The notes under the pieces are model-generated. The model saw only the letters and a list, made by a program, of their open reading frames with translations, did no database searches and was not told the origin of the DNA. A stretch of DNA of 64,000 bases. Source: Pseudomonas paralcaligenes (GTDB taxonomy: Bacteria; Pseudomonadota; Gammaproteobacteria; Pseudomonadales; Pseudomonadaceae). Location: positions 62,001 through 126,000 of the forward strand of contig NZ_BPFX01000016.1 in NCBI RefSeq assembly GCF_019655855.1, in the 5' to 3' direction. This document shows positions 8,765 to 18,011 of this stretch, in pieces; position 1 is the stretch's first letter, and each line of letters opens with the position of its first letter. Both the position numbers and the translations under genes were made by a program.

Positions 8765-9472
8765 ATGAATGTCTTGATCGTGCATGCCCATAACGAGCCC
8801 AGATCCTTTAATACGGCAATGAAAGATCTCGCCGTTGAGGTGCTTCGTGAGCAGGGACATGAGGTTGTCGTTTCGGACCTCTATGGGCAGAAATTCAATC
8901 CGGTTGCCTCTGAGAAGGACTTTGGTATCAGGGCGGCTAGCGAGTACCTCGTGTACGCGCTGGAGCAGCGGCACAGCTACAGCAGTGGCTCTTTGGCTGT
9001 CGATATCCAGGTGGAGCTGGACCGGGTGAAGTGGGCTGATCTGATCATCTTCAACTTCCCGATCTACTGGTTCGGCATGCCGGCAATCATGAAAGGCTGG
9101 ATCGACCGGGTCTTTGTCTCCGGTTATTGCTACGGCGGCAAACGCATCTACGACCGTGGCGGTCTCAAGGGCAAGATGGCCATGCTTGCCTTCTCCTTGG
9201 GAGGGCAGCGCCACATGTTCGGTCCGGGGGCAGTGCATGGTGAACTGGAGTCGCTTCTACTCCCAATCCACCGCGGCATGCTCGCATATGTGGGCCTGAA
9301 GGTCCTGCCCCCTTTCGTTGCTTACCACGTCCCATACATCAGCGAGTCCGAGCGGCACGACTACCTCGAACAGTATCGCCAGCAGCTGCAGACCCTTCAT
9401 CAGCGTCCAGCGCTGGAGTTTCCATCGCTGGACGAGTTCGATGACTCGCTGCGTCCCAAAGCAACCCAGTAG
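8765..9472 (+). CDS. NAD(P)H quinone reductase, flavodoxin fold
   Basis: A 235-residue soluble protein of the NQO1/KefF/MdaB family (flavodoxin_2). Characteristic segments are 'MNVLIVHAHNEPRSFNTAMKD' at the N-terminus, 'WADLIIFNFPIYWFGMPAIMKGWIDRVF' and 'GGLKGKMAMLAFSLGG'. Such enzymes bind FAD or FMN and transfer two electrons from NAD(P)H to quinones. I chose the ATG at 8765; the ribosome site is weak. It is separated by 82 bases from the cytochrome operon and may be a separate unit, possibly for detoxifying quinones from aromatic metabolism. Confidence 0.85.
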   Translation: MNVLIVHAHNEPRSFNTAMKDLAVEVLREQGHEVVVSDLYGQKFNPVASEKDFGIRAASEYLVYALEQRHSYSSGSLAVDIQVELDRVKWADLIIFNFPIYWFGMPAIMKGWIDRVFVSGYCYGGKRIYDRGGLKGKMAMLAFSLGGQRHMFGPGAVHGELESLLLPIHRGMLAYVGLKVLPPFVAYHVPYISESERHDYLEQYRQQLQTLHQRPALEFPSLDEFDDSLRPKATQ

Positions 9473-9543
9473 GCGGCATTTCTCGCTACCCAATTGCTGC
9501 ACATTCTTTTGGTTACCTTCGTTTATCGATGAGGCTTTGCGTA

Positions 9544-10059
9544 ATGCCGTCTAAGAAATTCATCAAGGGCTTCCGTCACGAGCTGGCGAATCGTGCTTTT
9601 GCCTTCATGGCTGTTGGGCGAATGGCTGAACGTCTGGCGGACGATAAGCGAGGTCTTTTCTGGAAGACCTACCTCGATCTGGAGATATTCAACCGCCCTC
9701 GTTACGAAGCGGCTGCAAGGACATGGGGGCTTGGGATGGCGCCAGGCATTTTGACCAAGCTCAAGGCCTGGGCTGTTTCCTCCGTGCCGAAACCGTTTAT
9801 TGGACTGCTGCTGAAGGTCGTATACAGCGAAACGCTTAAATATATGGAGTGGCTGCGAGATCTGAGTAGGGAAGGGCCTGCTGACTCCAGGGCGTTTCTG
9901 GATTACATGCTGGCTCAGGAGGAAATGCAGATCGAGATGATGCGCATGGCATTGCAGGGGCGGGATGCTGAGATCGTGCGTTTTGCGGACGAATTCTTCC
10001 TGAAGTACAACGGTTCAGTGATGACCTCAGGAGAGCCGGTTCCACGGGAGTGCGTCTGA
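9544..10059 (+). CDS. Hypothetical helical protein
   Basis: A 171-residue protein with no family I recognise. The composition is helical and basic at the N-terminus, with a mildly hydrophobic stretch 'WAVSSVPKPFIGLLLKVVYSE' and an acidic helix 'DYMLAQEEMQIEMMRMAL' that recalls ferritin-like helices without a full metal-ligand set. The ATG at 9544 has GAGG nine bases upstream; another ATG lies at 9529. It lies between the quinone reductase and a convergent GlxA-type regulator and may share a transcript with the reductase. Confidence 0.6.
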   Translation: MPSKKFIKGFRHELANRAFAFMAVGRMAERLADDKRGLFWKTYLDLEIFNRPRYEAAARTWGLGMAPGILTKLKAWAVSSVPKPFIGLLLKVVYSETLKYMEWLRDLSREGPADSRAFLDYMLAQEEMQIEMMRMALQGRDAEIVRFADEFFLKYNGSVMTSGEPVPRECV

Positions 10060-10071
10060 CATGGCCTTTGA

Positions 10072-11061
10072 CTACTTCGAACGCTTGAAGCGATCACGAT
10101 AGGCTGTGGGCGTCATTTGCGTGCGCTCTTGAAACAGGCGCGAGAATGAGCTGGCGTCGGAGTAGCCGACTTCATGAATGATCGTCTCGACGTTCATGTC
10201 GGTGATCTCAAGTAGTTGCTTGGCTGCCTCTATTCGGAGGTTTTGCAAATAGGTCAGGGGTTGCATGCCAAGTGCGATATTGAATCGCCGGGTGAGCGTA
10301 CGTTGGCTGACCGCCAGTTCATCGGCCAATGCTTTCATGGTCAGGGGCTTGCGCAGGTTCTGCTGCAGCCGGTACTGCGCTCTGGCCACCAAGCTATCGC
10401 CATGGTCGCTTGCGTCGGAAAGAGGAAGGAAGGGGGCCTGCGCGGTTTGCCCTACATCGACCAGCAGGGTCTTGGCGCACAGCGAGGCAATGGCTGGTGA
10501 GAAGAAGTGCTCGACCATTCTCAGCGCCAAGTGTTGATAGGTAGGGATACCCCCGGCGCAGATCAATCGTTCATCTTCGGTAAGCAGATGTCGAATATCG
10601 AGCTGAACCTTGGGATAGCGCTGGCGGAAGCGTTTCTCTAACCACCAAGTTGTAGTGGCGTTGCGCCTGTCGAGCAGACCAACCTCAGCCAAGAGGAAGG
10701 TGCCGGTGCAGTTTGCGGCAACAAGCGCCCCTTGCTCCCATTGTCTGGCTATCCAGCCGCCAAGGTCTGTTTGGGACTTGAGGAACTGTTCGAACGCATC
10801 CTGGCCGCTGTAGAAAATGCCGGGGATGTACACCAGGTCGTAGATTCGATCCTGGGTATTCACCGAATCCGTAGCGAGAGCCAGGCCGCCACTGACATTG
10901 ACGGCTCCGCCGGAGAACGACACGAATTGCCACTCGAAGGGCTCGATATGCTCACCAAACTGCTTGCGAGCATGGGCGTTCGCGACCTGAAAAATGTCCA
11001 TCAAGCCGGTCAGGCTGGAGGCATAGCAGCCTTCTAGAGTGAGTAGGGCGACACTGGGCAT
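10072..11061 (-). CDS. GlxA-family AraC transcriptional regulator
   Basis: A 329-residue regulator. The N-terminal DJ-1/PfpI-like domain (about residues 1-190) contains the nucleophile-elbow segment 'VAANCTGTFLLAEVG'. The C-terminal AraC DNA-binding domain has two helix-turn-helix units ('MKALADELAVSQRTLTRRF' and 'VETIIHEVGYSDASSFSRLF'). It is divergent from the acyl-CoA dehydrogenase gene, with a 115-base shared promoter region holding an imperfect palindrome. It therefore probably controls the acyl-CoA dehydrogenase and thioesterase genes and itself. The effector is unknown. Confidence 0.9.
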   Translation of the reverse strand: MPSVALLTLEGCYASSLTGLMDIFQVANAHARKQFGEHIEPFEWQFVSFSGGAVNVSGGLALATDSVNTQDRIYDLVYIPGIFYSGQDAFEQFLKSQTDLGGWIARQWEQGALVAANCTGTFLLAEVGLLDRRNATTTWWLEKRFRQRYPKVQLDIRHLLTEDERLICAGGIPTYQHLALRMVEHFFSPAIASLCAKTLLVDVGQTAQAPFLPLSDASDHGDSLVARAQYRLQQNLRKPLTMKALADELAVSQRTLTRRFNIALGMQPLTYLQNLRIEAAKQLLEITDMNVETIIHEVGYSDASSFSRLFQERTQMTPTAYRDRFKRSK

Positions 11062-11089
11062 TGCTGGATTTTACTCTTGTCTTGTTTCG

Positions 11090-11122
11090 CATAGTGATTG
11101 TCATATTAGCCAATCCACTATG
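11090..11122. promoter_or_regulatory. Imperfect inverted repeat between the GlxA regulator and acyl-CoA dehydrogenase
   Basis: CATAGTGATTG at 11090-11100 is mirrored by CCAATCCACTATG at 11110-11122, allowing a one-base gap. It sits between the two divergent starts. This is the place and size expected for a binding site of the AraC/GlxA regulator. It was found by eye only. Confidence 0.35.
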
Positions 11123-11176
11123 GCAAGCCTGCTCCATACACTCGATGCCATCTATCAACCCAGTCTAGAGAGGTGA

Positions 11177-12406
11177 ATGATGGCAATGCTTCCCAAGCGT
11201 ATGGCCGATGAGCTTTATCACGACCTGATGTCGTCCGCGGCCGTTCTTGAAATCCGCAAGGAGGTTCGCGCCTTTGCCGACGAGTTTGTGGCGCCCCGAG
11301 CCTATGAGATCGCTCACCGTGATGAGAGCGTGGAAAGCTTTCCGCGCGACGTCTTCGATGCGATGGCGCGTCATGGCATCTTCCAGATTCCCTTCGCGGC
11401 GCGCGATGGCGGGCGTGGTCTAGAGCACCGAGTACTGGCGACCGCCACGGTTTGTGAGGAACTGGCCTACCACAGCAACTCGATTGCCGCCGTCTTCGAC
11501 GTGCACTGCATTCTGGCTGGTCGGACGTTGGAAAAAGGCAGCGACTTCATTCGCGAGCGCTACCTGAGGCCTGCTATCGCCGGTACCAAGATCGGCGCCT
11601 TTGCTACCACCGAGCCGCTGGCCAGCACCGACCTGTCGCCGAAGGCCGTCGCGACCATCGCTCGCCGAGAGGGCGATCGCTACATCATCAACGGCCAGAA
11701 GCGCTTCATCACCAACTCGCCGGTTGCCGACTTCATCGTCGTGCTCTGCCGCAGCGAGGAAGACGGTATGGTCGAGTTGGTTGTGGAGACCGATCAGCCA
11801 GGTGTGCGCATTGGCAAACCCGACCGGAAAATGGGTAACCGCGGACAGCTGACCGCCGACGTGCATTTCAGTGATGTGGAAGTGCCGCTTGAGCGCCGGA
11901 TTGGTGAGGCCAATCAGGGACTGCGAGTGGCCTTGGCAACCCTGACCTACGGGCGCATCGGCATCGCCGCCACCGGCGTCGGTATGGCGCAATCGGCTTT
12001 CGACCACTCTGCGGCGCATCTGAGCAGCCGTGAGGCATTCGGCAAGAAGCTAGGTGCCTTCCAGCATTGGCAGTTCCGCATGGCTGAACGAGCCACGCAA
12101 ATTGAAAACGGGCGGAACCTCTACATCAAAGCTGCATTGCGGATGGACCAGGGCATTGAGTTCCCCGAGCCGGAAGCGGCCATGGCCAAGTTCTACGCGA
12201 CCGAAGCTGCAGGCGACATGGCGCGAGATGGCGTGCAGCTCTTCGGCGGCTACGGCTTCCTGCGCGAGCTTTCCGAAGACGGAAGTCACTACAAGGTTGA
12301 GGAGATCTACCGGGACAACAAGATCAGCGAAATCTACGAAGGCACGAACGAGATCCAGCGCATGGTCATTGCACGGCAGATCTTCGGAAAGGCTTTGGTG
12401 GGCTAG
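11177..12406 (+). CDS. Acyl-CoA dehydrogenase
   Basis: A 409-residue flavoprotein of the acyl-CoA dehydrogenase family, about 20 residues longer than average. Seen are the N-terminal helical domain, the middle beta domain with 'GAFATTEPLASTD' and 'YIINGQKRFITNSPVADF', and the C-terminal domain with 'QLFGGYGFLRE'. The catalytic base is E388 in 'EIYEGTNEIQRM', the usual short/medium-chain position. GAGAGG lies just upstream; ATGs at 11177, 11180 and 11186 are all possible starts. It is divergent from the GlxA regulator and followed by a thioesterase, suggesting a small inducible acyl-CoA pathway. Confidence 0.92.
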   Translation: MMAMLPKRMADELYHDLMSSAAVLEIRKEVRAFADEFVAPRAYEIAHRDESVESFPRDVFDAMARHGIFQIPFAARDGGRGLEHRVLATATVCEELAYHSNSIAAVFDVHCILAGRTLEKGSDFIRERYLRPAIAGTKIGAFATTEPLASTDLSPKAVATIARREGDRYIINGQKRFITNSPVADFIVVLCRSEEDGMVELVVETDQPGVRIGKPDRKMGNRGQLTADVHFSDVEVPLERRIGEANQGLRVALATLTYGRIGIAATGVGMAQSAFDHSAAHLSSREAFGKKLGAFQHWQFRMAERATQIENGRNLYIKAALRMDQGIEFPEPEAAMAKFYATEAAGDMARDGVQLFGGYGFLRELSEDGSHYKVEEIYRDNKISEIYEGTNEIQRMVIARQIFGKALVG

Positions 12407-12453
12407 CTTGCATCGAGCTTAATAAAGAAGCTTGTTACGCAGGGATAGCGCCA

Positions 12454-12939
12454 ATGCTTATGCGTTATTCCTGCTCCAATTTTTCGAAGTACTCAGGCGC
12501 GATGAGAATGACCAAGCTGCGCAGCGACTTAACCATTGAGAAACTCAACCTTCTCGGGCATGACGGTCTGCCAGGGTTGTTTGGACTAGAAATGACGGAG
12601 CTGGTGGTGGGATCTCTGAGAAGTCGAATGCTGATCGAACGCACGCACCTTGCCCCCAATGGCTACTTGCACGCTGCAGCCATCGTCGCCCTCGCGGACA
12701 CTACTTGTGGAAACGCCTGCATGGCACATCTCCCGGAAGGCGCTCTTTCCTTTACCACGATTGAGTTGAAGAGCAATTTCCTCGGGACTATCACGCAGGG
12801 AGCTCTTCGCTGTGAGGCGCTCGCGCAGCACCTCGGCAGAAACACTCAAATCTGGGATGCAGTGGTGACTGATGAGGCTTCCGGTCAAAGGCTTGCCCTG
12901 TTTCGTTGTACCCAGATGGTTTTATGGCCGAGGCCTTGA
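12454..12939 (+). CDS. PaaI-like hotdog-fold thioesterase
   Basis: A 161-residue protein with a single hotdog domain. The PaaI/4HBT signature appears as 'HLAPNGYLHAAAIVALADTTCGNACM', followed by 'FTTIELKSNFLG' and 'GALRCEALAQHLGRNTQIWDAVV'. The family hydrolyses acyl-CoA or aryl-CoA thioesters. AGGGA at 12441-12445 supports the ATG at 12454, although homologues often begin near the ATGs at 12502 or 12508. It follows the acyl-CoA dehydrogenase by 47 bases and is probably co-transcribed. Confidence 0.85.
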   Translation: MLMRYSCSNFSKYSGAMRMTKLRSDLTIEKLNLLGHDGLPGLFGLEMTELVVGSLRSRMLIERTHLAPNGYLHAAAIVALADTTCGNACMAHLPEGALSFTTIELKSNFLGTITQGALRCEALAQHLGRNTQIWDAVVTDEASGQRLALFRCTQMVLWPRP

Positions 12940-13130
12940 AGGGCTCCCAATCGCAGTTGGCCGAGAGTTTTGGTGGATTTCAATATGACTATGCCTAGAG
13001 CATTTCTAACGAAAAATTGGCATTCAAGCAGTTTGATGCGAGTGCTTGGAGTCGTTCTGGTAGTTGTTCGATAAACGTCATCTCTGGGTCTCTATTCCCT
13101 TGCCAGTGATACATGGAAGGAGAAACTTGC

Positions 13131-14066
13131 ATGGAGCTTCGACATCTTCGTTGCTTTCTTGCCGTTGCAGAGGAATTGCACTTTGCTCGTGCGGCTGAAC
13201 GGTTGCATATCGAGCAGTCACCGTTATCGCGTGCGATCAAGGAGCTTGAGGAAGAACTGGGCACGCAGCTCTTCCTGCGAACCACGCGGAGTACGAGGCT
13301 TACGCATGCCGGGCGACTGTTTCTGGAGCATGTGCCGCGCGTCTTCACTGCTTTGCAACAGGCGCGCGACAGTGTGAAGGCCGTCGCGAATGGGTACTGC
13401 GGCCAACTGAGAGTGGCTCTCTCGGACGGAATCTCTCCCTTGCGCTTCTCTTCGTTTCTGGCGCTATGCCGACAAGAGGAGCCGGAGGTCGAGATTCGCC
13501 TGTTTGAGGTGTCGCTGTCGCAGCAGATCAAGGGACTGCATGACGATCTTTATGACGCGGGGTTCGCTCAGTCGGACGAGGTCGGAGATGGCGTCGTTGC
13601 TATTGCGGCCTGGAGCGAGCCGCTGGTGGCGGCGGTGCCGGAGCGCCATCCCATCCTGTCCCACAAACGCATTCCGTTGGAAGAGCTGCTGCGTTATCCA
13701 CTGGTGTTATGTGACCCACAGGCGTGCGAAGGCCATGCACGGCAGGTCGAGCGCTTCCTGCGCCAGACCGAAGCGGAGCCCCTGGTCGCGGAGCAGGTGG
13801 CCTCCTGCGACCTGATGATGGCGCTTGTCGCGGCTGGTTTCGCCCTGGGTCTGACCGGCGAGTCGTGCATCGCGGCTAGCCGCGAATCGGGTGTCGTGGG
13901 TCGCGCATTAAGGGGCTCTCCCCAGCTTACGACCTATCTGTTGCGTTCGCCGCGTGAACCCTCGGCAACGCTGGCGCGCTTCATCGAGCGGGTACAGACC
14001 ATCGATTCTTCGGATGACGTCCAGATCGCTAGCCAGACCAATACCAGGGAGGAAATCGAGCCATGA
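13131..14066 (+). CDS. LysR-type regulator at the head of the conjugation module
   Basis: A 311-residue LysR regulator: an N-terminal winged helix-turn-helix ('FLAVAEELHFARAAERLHIE', 'QSPLSRAIKELEEELGTQLF'), then a LysR substrate-binding domain. AAGGAG at 13118-13123 sits seven bases before the ATG. A LysR gene (traR) upstream of traG is typical of Tn4371-type conjugative elements, where it is thought to control transfer genes. Here its stop overlaps the start of the EexN lipoprotein (ATGA), tying it to the module. The gene to its left is a metabolic thioesterase, so the traF and relaxase genes usual at this place are missing. Confidence 0.88.
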   Translation: MELRHLRCFLAVAEELHFARAAERLHIEQSPLSRAIKELEEELGTQLFLRTTRSTRLTHAGRLFLEHVPRVFTALQQARDSVKAVANGYCGQLRVALSDGISPLRFSSFLALCRQEEPEVEIRLFEVSLSQQIKGLHDDLYDAGFAQSDEVGDGVVAIAAWSEPLVAAVPERHPILSHKRIPLEELLRYPLVLCDPQACEGHARQVERFLRQTEAEPLVAEQVASCDLMMALVAAGFALGLTGESCIAASRESGVVGRALRGSPQLTTYLLRSPREPSATLARFIERVQTIDSSDDVQIASQTNTREEIEP

Positions 14067-14326
14067 AGAAAATTATGCCGTTTCTCTGTGTCCTGGCCCT
14101 TGCGGCCTGCGGTCAGCCTGAAACACCGACGCCGTCGGCGTTGCCTACGGTTGATGAGCTCGCGGCCGATCCCGCACGACTGAAAGAGCTGCGCCAGCAG
14201 TGCAAGCTGGAGCGCGCCCAGTTGGGTGACGAGCTGTGCAACCGTGTGGCCGAAGCCACGCGCAAACGCTTCTATGGTGACGGAACGGTGCCCTACACGC
14301 CGCCGAAGGAGCCGCCCAAGTTCTGA
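14063..14326 (+). CDS. EexN-family lipoprotein (entry exclusion candidate)
   Basis: An 87-residue small lipoprotein with a signal peptide and lipobox ('LALAAC', Cys about residue 16). The mature part has two conserved cysteines ('LRQQCKLER...DELCNRV') and a C-terminal tail 'RKRFYGDGTVPYTP'. It resembles EexN/TrbK proteins, which block uptake of a second copy of the element. It overlaps the LysR stop by four bases. The tail is strikingly like that of TrbJ in the same operon, and a second, diverged EexN-like gene lies just after trbJ. Confidence 0.75.
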   Translation: MKKIMPFLCVLALAACGQPETPTPSALPTVDELAADPARLKELRQQCKLERAQLGDELCNRVAEATRKRFYGDGTVPYTPPKEPPKF

Positions 14327-14545
14327 TCGTTGGTGATCCGCGCGTACTGTCCACTTTCTCGCTCGGTACGCCGCAATGCGCTCGCGCTTGCGAGGGTTTC
14401 TCTCCATTCGCTCTCGCATGAATTGATGCGCTTCAGTCCATTTTTGTCCCGATAAAGGTCTTTGACCGGCACTGACCCGGCACCGAATCTCGACCACGCA
14501 GCCAGCATTTTTGCTGCCGTCACAGGAGAAATCGGGAGCCAGGCA

Positions 14546-16543
14546 ATGCAAGGGACGAATGTGCTGTTCGGGCAGATCGCCGCCGTACTCGGCATCGTGA
14601 TCGCCGGTGTGTGGACTGCCACACAATGGACAGCCGCCGCCCTGGGTTATCAGGTGCGCCTGGGCTCGCCCTGGTTCGACTGCTTCGGTACGCCGGTCTA
14701 TCACCCCTGGAGGCTGTTCGACTGGTGGTTCTTCTTCGGCGCCTATGCTCCGCAGATTTTCGACATCGGTGGCGCCATTGCAGCCGCCAGCGGCATGGTC
14801 GCCGTGGGCGTCGCCATCGCCATGTCGATCACGCGCTCGCGCCAATCGCGCCTGGTCACGACCTATGGTTCGGCGCGCTGGGCCGAGGCCGCCGACATCC
14901 GTTCGGCGGGCCTGGACCGGCCGGCAGGTGTCTTCCTTGGCCTGCATGATGGTCAGTACCTGCGCCATGAGGGCCCGGAACACGTCCTGACTTTCGCGCC
15001 TACCCGATCCGGGAAAAGTGTGGGTTTGGTGATTCCCACGCTGTTGTCTTGGACAGGCTCTGCTGTTGTCCACGACATCAAGAAGGAAATCTGGACTGCC
15101 ACTGCCGGTTGGCGCTCAAGGTTCTCGCATTGCCTGCTGTTCAATCCCACCGACCCGCTGTCGGCTGCCTACAACCCGTTGCTGGAGGTTCGGCGCGGCT
15201 CGCATGAAGTTCGCGATGTGCAGAACATCGCCGACATCTTGGTCGATCCCGAGGGCGCGCTGGAGCGCCGCAACCATTGGGAGAAGACCTCGCACGCGCT
15301 GCTGGTCGGCGCCATCCTGCACGTGCTCTACGCGGGCGAGGACAAGACGCTGCGCGGCGTCGCCAATTTCCTGAGCGACCCGGCATGCCCGTTCGAGGTG
15401 ACGCTGCACCAGATGATGACGACGCGTCACCTGGGTGACGGGACGCATCCAGTGGTGGCGTCCGCCGCACGCGAAGTGCTCAACAAGTCGGAGAACGAGC
15501 GCTCGGGTGTGCTGAGCACCGCCATGTCGTTCCTCGGCCTGTACCGCGACCCCACGGTGGCCGAGGTCACCTCGCGGTGCGACTGGCGCATCGCAGATCT
15601 GATCGCCGCCGAGCATCCGGTATCGCTGTACCTGGTGGTGCCGCCGTCCGATATCAGCCGCACCAAGCCGTTGATCCGGCTCATCTTGAACCAGATCGGG
15701 CGGCGGCTCACCGAATCGCTCGACGGTTCTGACGGCATCTCGCGCCGCCACAAGCTATTGCTGATGCTCGACGAGTTTCCTGCGCTGGGCAGGCTCGACT
15801 TCTTCGAGACGGCGCTTGCCTTCATGGCCGGTTACGGCATCCGCAGCTTTCTCATTGCCCAATCGCTCAACCAGATCGACAAGGCCTACGGGCAGAACCA
15901 TTCCATCCTCGACAACTGCCACGTGCGCGTGACCTTCGCCACCAACGACGAGCGCACGGCCAAGCGCATTTCCGAGACGTTGGGCACCGCGACGGAGCTG
16001 CGCGCGCAACGCAACTACGCGGGGCATCGGCTCGCGCCGTGGCTGGGGCATCTGATGGTGTCGCGCCAGGAAACGGCGCGGCCGCTGCTGACGCCTGGAG
16101 AGGTGATGCAGCTGCCGCCGGACCAGGCCGTGGTGATGATCTCCAGCGTCGCGCCGATCAGGGCCAGGAAGTTGCGCTACTACAGCGATGTCAACTTCAA
16201 GCGCCGCGTGCTGCCGCCCCCCGTCCTCGTGGCCGGGCGCTACGCCGACGCACCGCCGGCGCGAGCGGACGACTGGAGCGGCCTGGCCATGCCAGACGTG
16301 CCAACACCGATTGCGGGTTTTAACGATGACCCGGCCGCCAGCGTCGAGGAGGGTGGCCCACGCCATCAGCCCGAACTGTCCGAGACCGTCGCCTACAACC
16401 CCGCTCCAGAGGGCTCGGTCAGTGACTTGTCGCTGCTCGATGACGACGACCTGCAGCCCGTTCTCCCTCGCCAGCTCGATCCGGCCATGCAGCGCGTCGC
16501 CCGGCTGGCTGCCCTCGACCCCGACGACGGAATCCAGCTATGA
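14546..16543 (+). CDS. traG: Type IV coupling protein TraG/VirD4
   Basis: A 665-residue coupling protein that brings the relaxase-DNA complex to the type IV secretion channel. Two or three N-terminal membrane helices (about residues 8-30 and 60-95) precede the cytoplasmic ATPase. Walker A is 'APTRSGKS' at 151-158, and Walker B is 'LLLMLDEFPALG' near 402-413. The ATG at 14546 has GGGAG upstream. A 220-base gap separates it from the EexN gene and may hold the operon promoter. Its stop overlaps the CopG-like gene by four bases. No cognate relaxase is in the window. Confidence 0.93.
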   Translation: MQGTNVLFGQIAAVLGIVIAGVWTATQWTAAALGYQVRLGSPWFDCFGTPVYHPWRLFDWWFFFGAYAPQIFDIGGAIAAASGMVAVGVAIAMSITRSRQSRLVTTYGSARWAEAADIRSAGLDRPAGVFLGLHDGQYLRHEGPEHVLTFAPTRSGKSVGLVIPTLLSWTGSAVVHDIKKEIWTATAGWRSRFSHCLLFNPTDPLSAAYNPLLEVRRGSHEVRDVQNIADILVDPEGALERRNHWEKTSHALLVGAILHVLYAGEDKTLRGVANFLSDPACPFEVTLHQMMTTRHLGDGTHPVVASAAREVLNKSENERSGVLSTAMSFLGLYRDPTVAEVTSRCDWRIADLIAAEHPVSLYLVVPPSDISRTKPLIRLILNQIGRRLTESLDGSDGISRRHKLLLMLDEFPALGRLDFFETALAFMAGYGIRSFLIAQSLNQIDKAYGQNHSILDNCHVRVTFATNDERTAKRISETLGTATELRAQRNYAGHRLAPWLGHLMVSRQETARPLLTPGEVMQLPPDQAVVMISSVAPIRARKLRYYSDVNFKRRVLPPPVLVAGRYADAPPARADDWSGLAMPDVPTPIAGFNDDPAASVEEGGPRHQPELSETVAYNPAPEGSVSDLSLLDDDDLQPVLPRQLDPAMQRVARLAALDPDDGIQL

Positions 16544-17001
16544 GCCAGTACCGCCTCAACCTGTTCATCCAGCCCGAACATGCCCGCCGCCTGGACGAGC
16601 TGGCCGCCAAGAAGGGCGTGTCCAAGTCCTCCATCGTGGCGGCGGCCCTGGCGTCCTGGCTGTCGCCGGACGCGGGCGACCAGCGCGAGGCGGCCATCGC
16701 CAAGCGGCTGGATCGCCTGTCGCGCCAGTTCGAGCGCCTGGAGCGAGACCAGACCATCGAGATCGAGACGCTGGCGCTGTTCGTGCGCTACTTCCTGACC
16801 GTCAGCACTCCGGTGCCCGAGGCGCACCAGGAATCGGCCAAGGCCCAGGGCAAGGCGCGTTTCGAGCAGTTCGTCGAGCAGCTCGGCCGCCACCTGTTGC
16901 GTGGGCGCAGCCTGGTACGCGATGTGGTCGAGGAGCTGTACCCGGACAGCCCGCACACGGATGAGACGGCGCTGGGCGAAGCGCGGGAGCGTGTCTCATG
17001 A
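16540..17001 (+). CDS. CopG-like ribbon-helix-helix protein
   Basis: A 153-residue protein whose first 45 residues ('YRLNLFIQPEHARRLDELAAKKGVSKSSIVAAAL') fit a ribbon-helix-helix DNA-binding fold. The remainder is helical and charged. A CopG-like gene between traG and trbB is characteristic of Tn4371-type transfer operons. It overlaps both neighbours by four bases. It may autoregulate the trb operon or assist the relaxosome; neither role can be settled from sequence. Confidence 0.8.
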   Translation: MSQYRLNLFIQPEHARRLDELAAKKGVSKSSIVAAALASWLSPDAGDQREAAIAKRLDRLSRQFERLERDQTIEIETLALFVRYFLTVSTPVPEAHQESAKAQGKARFEQFVEQLGRHLLRGRSLVRDVVEELYPDSPHTDETALGEARERVS

Positions 17002-18011
17002 GTGCCACGGTGACCTCGCTGGACCGGCGCATCCGCATGCTCCGCACGGCAATGGGGCCGGTGATCGCCGCCGCGCTCGAAGACCCGGACGTGGTCGAGA
17101 TCATGCTCAATCCCGACCGCACGCTCTGGGTCGATCGCCTGTCCTCGGGACGGGCGCCGCTGGGCGCGGAACTGTCCGAGGAAGACGGCGAACGCATCAT
17201 CCGCCTGGTCGCCGCGCATGTCGGCGCGGAAGTGCATCGTGGCCAGCCGCTGCTGACCGCCGAGCTGCCGGAAACCGGTGAGCGTTTCGAAGGCATCCTG
17301 CCGCCGGCGGCACCGGGGCCGGCCTTCGCGCTGCGCAAGCGCGCCGTGGGTGTCATCCCGCTGGAGCGCTACGTGACCGACGGGATGATGAGCGCCGAGC
17401 AGGCCGAATTCCTGCGCGGCGCGGTGCGCGAGCGGCAGAACATCCTGATCGCCGGCGGCACCAGTACCGGCAAGACCACGCTGGCCAATGCCTTGCTCGC
17501 GGAGATCGCCGCCACCGGCGACCGCGTGCTGGTGCTCGAGGACACCATCGAACTGCAATGCGCCGCGCGTGACCACGTGCCGTTGCGCACCCGCGCGGGC
17601 GTGGTGTCCATGCGCGAGTTGGTGCGCGCCACGATGCGGCTACGCCCCGACCGCGTGGTGGTTGGTGAGGTGCGCGGCGGCGAGGCGTTGGATCTCATCA
17701 AGGTGTGGGGCACTGGCCATCCAGGCGGTATCGCCACCCTCCATGCCGGCTCCGCCCTGGGCGCCCTGCTGCGCCTGGAGCAACTGGTGCTCGAAGTGGC
17801 CGTGAATCCGCCCCGTGCGCTGATCGCCGAGGCGGTCAACGTGGTGATCTTCATCGCCGGCCGAGGCCGCAAGCGCCGCATCGAGAGCATCGCCCGCGTG
17901 ACCGGCTTCGACGAGGCGGGCTACCGCCTGGTGGACGTGCCGGTAGAGCCGCTCGCCGATCAGCTCACCCCATTTTTCCTGTCCCCGACCACGCCTGGAG
18001 AACTGCCATGA
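16998..18011 (+). CDS. trbB: Conjugal transfer ATPase TrbB (VirB11)
   Basis: A 337-residue hexameric secretion ATPase. Walker A is 'GGTSTGKTTLAN' near residues 152-163. The acidic 'VLVLEDTIELQC' box follows, and Walker B is 'RPDRVVVGEVRGGEALDLIKVWGTGHPGG'. VirB11-type ATPases power pilus assembly and substrate transfer at the inner membrane. It overlaps the CopG-like gene and trbC by four bases each. All motifs are intact. Confidence 0.95.
   Translation: MSATVTSLDRRIRMLRTAMGPVIAAALEDPDVVEIMLNPDRTLWVDRLSSGRAPLGAELSEEDGERIIRLVAAHVGAEVHRGQPLLTAELPETGERFEGILPPAAPGPAFALRKRAVGVIPLERYVTDGMMSAEQAEFLRGAVRERQNILIAGGTSTGKTTLANALLAEIAATGDRVLVLEDTIELQCAARDHVPLRTRAGVVSMRELVRATMRLRPDRVVVGEVRGGEALDLIKVWGTGHPGGIATLHAGSALGALLRLEQLVLEVAVNPPRALIAEAVNVVIFIAGRGRKRRIESIARVTGFDEAGYRLVDVPVEPLADQLTPFFLSPTTPGELP

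Noticed and set aside
16540..17001. CopG-like gene as an antitoxin of a toxin-antitoxin pair
   Set aside because: It is embedded between traG and trbB with four-base overlaps and no toxin gene beside it. The position is standard for Tn4371-type operons.
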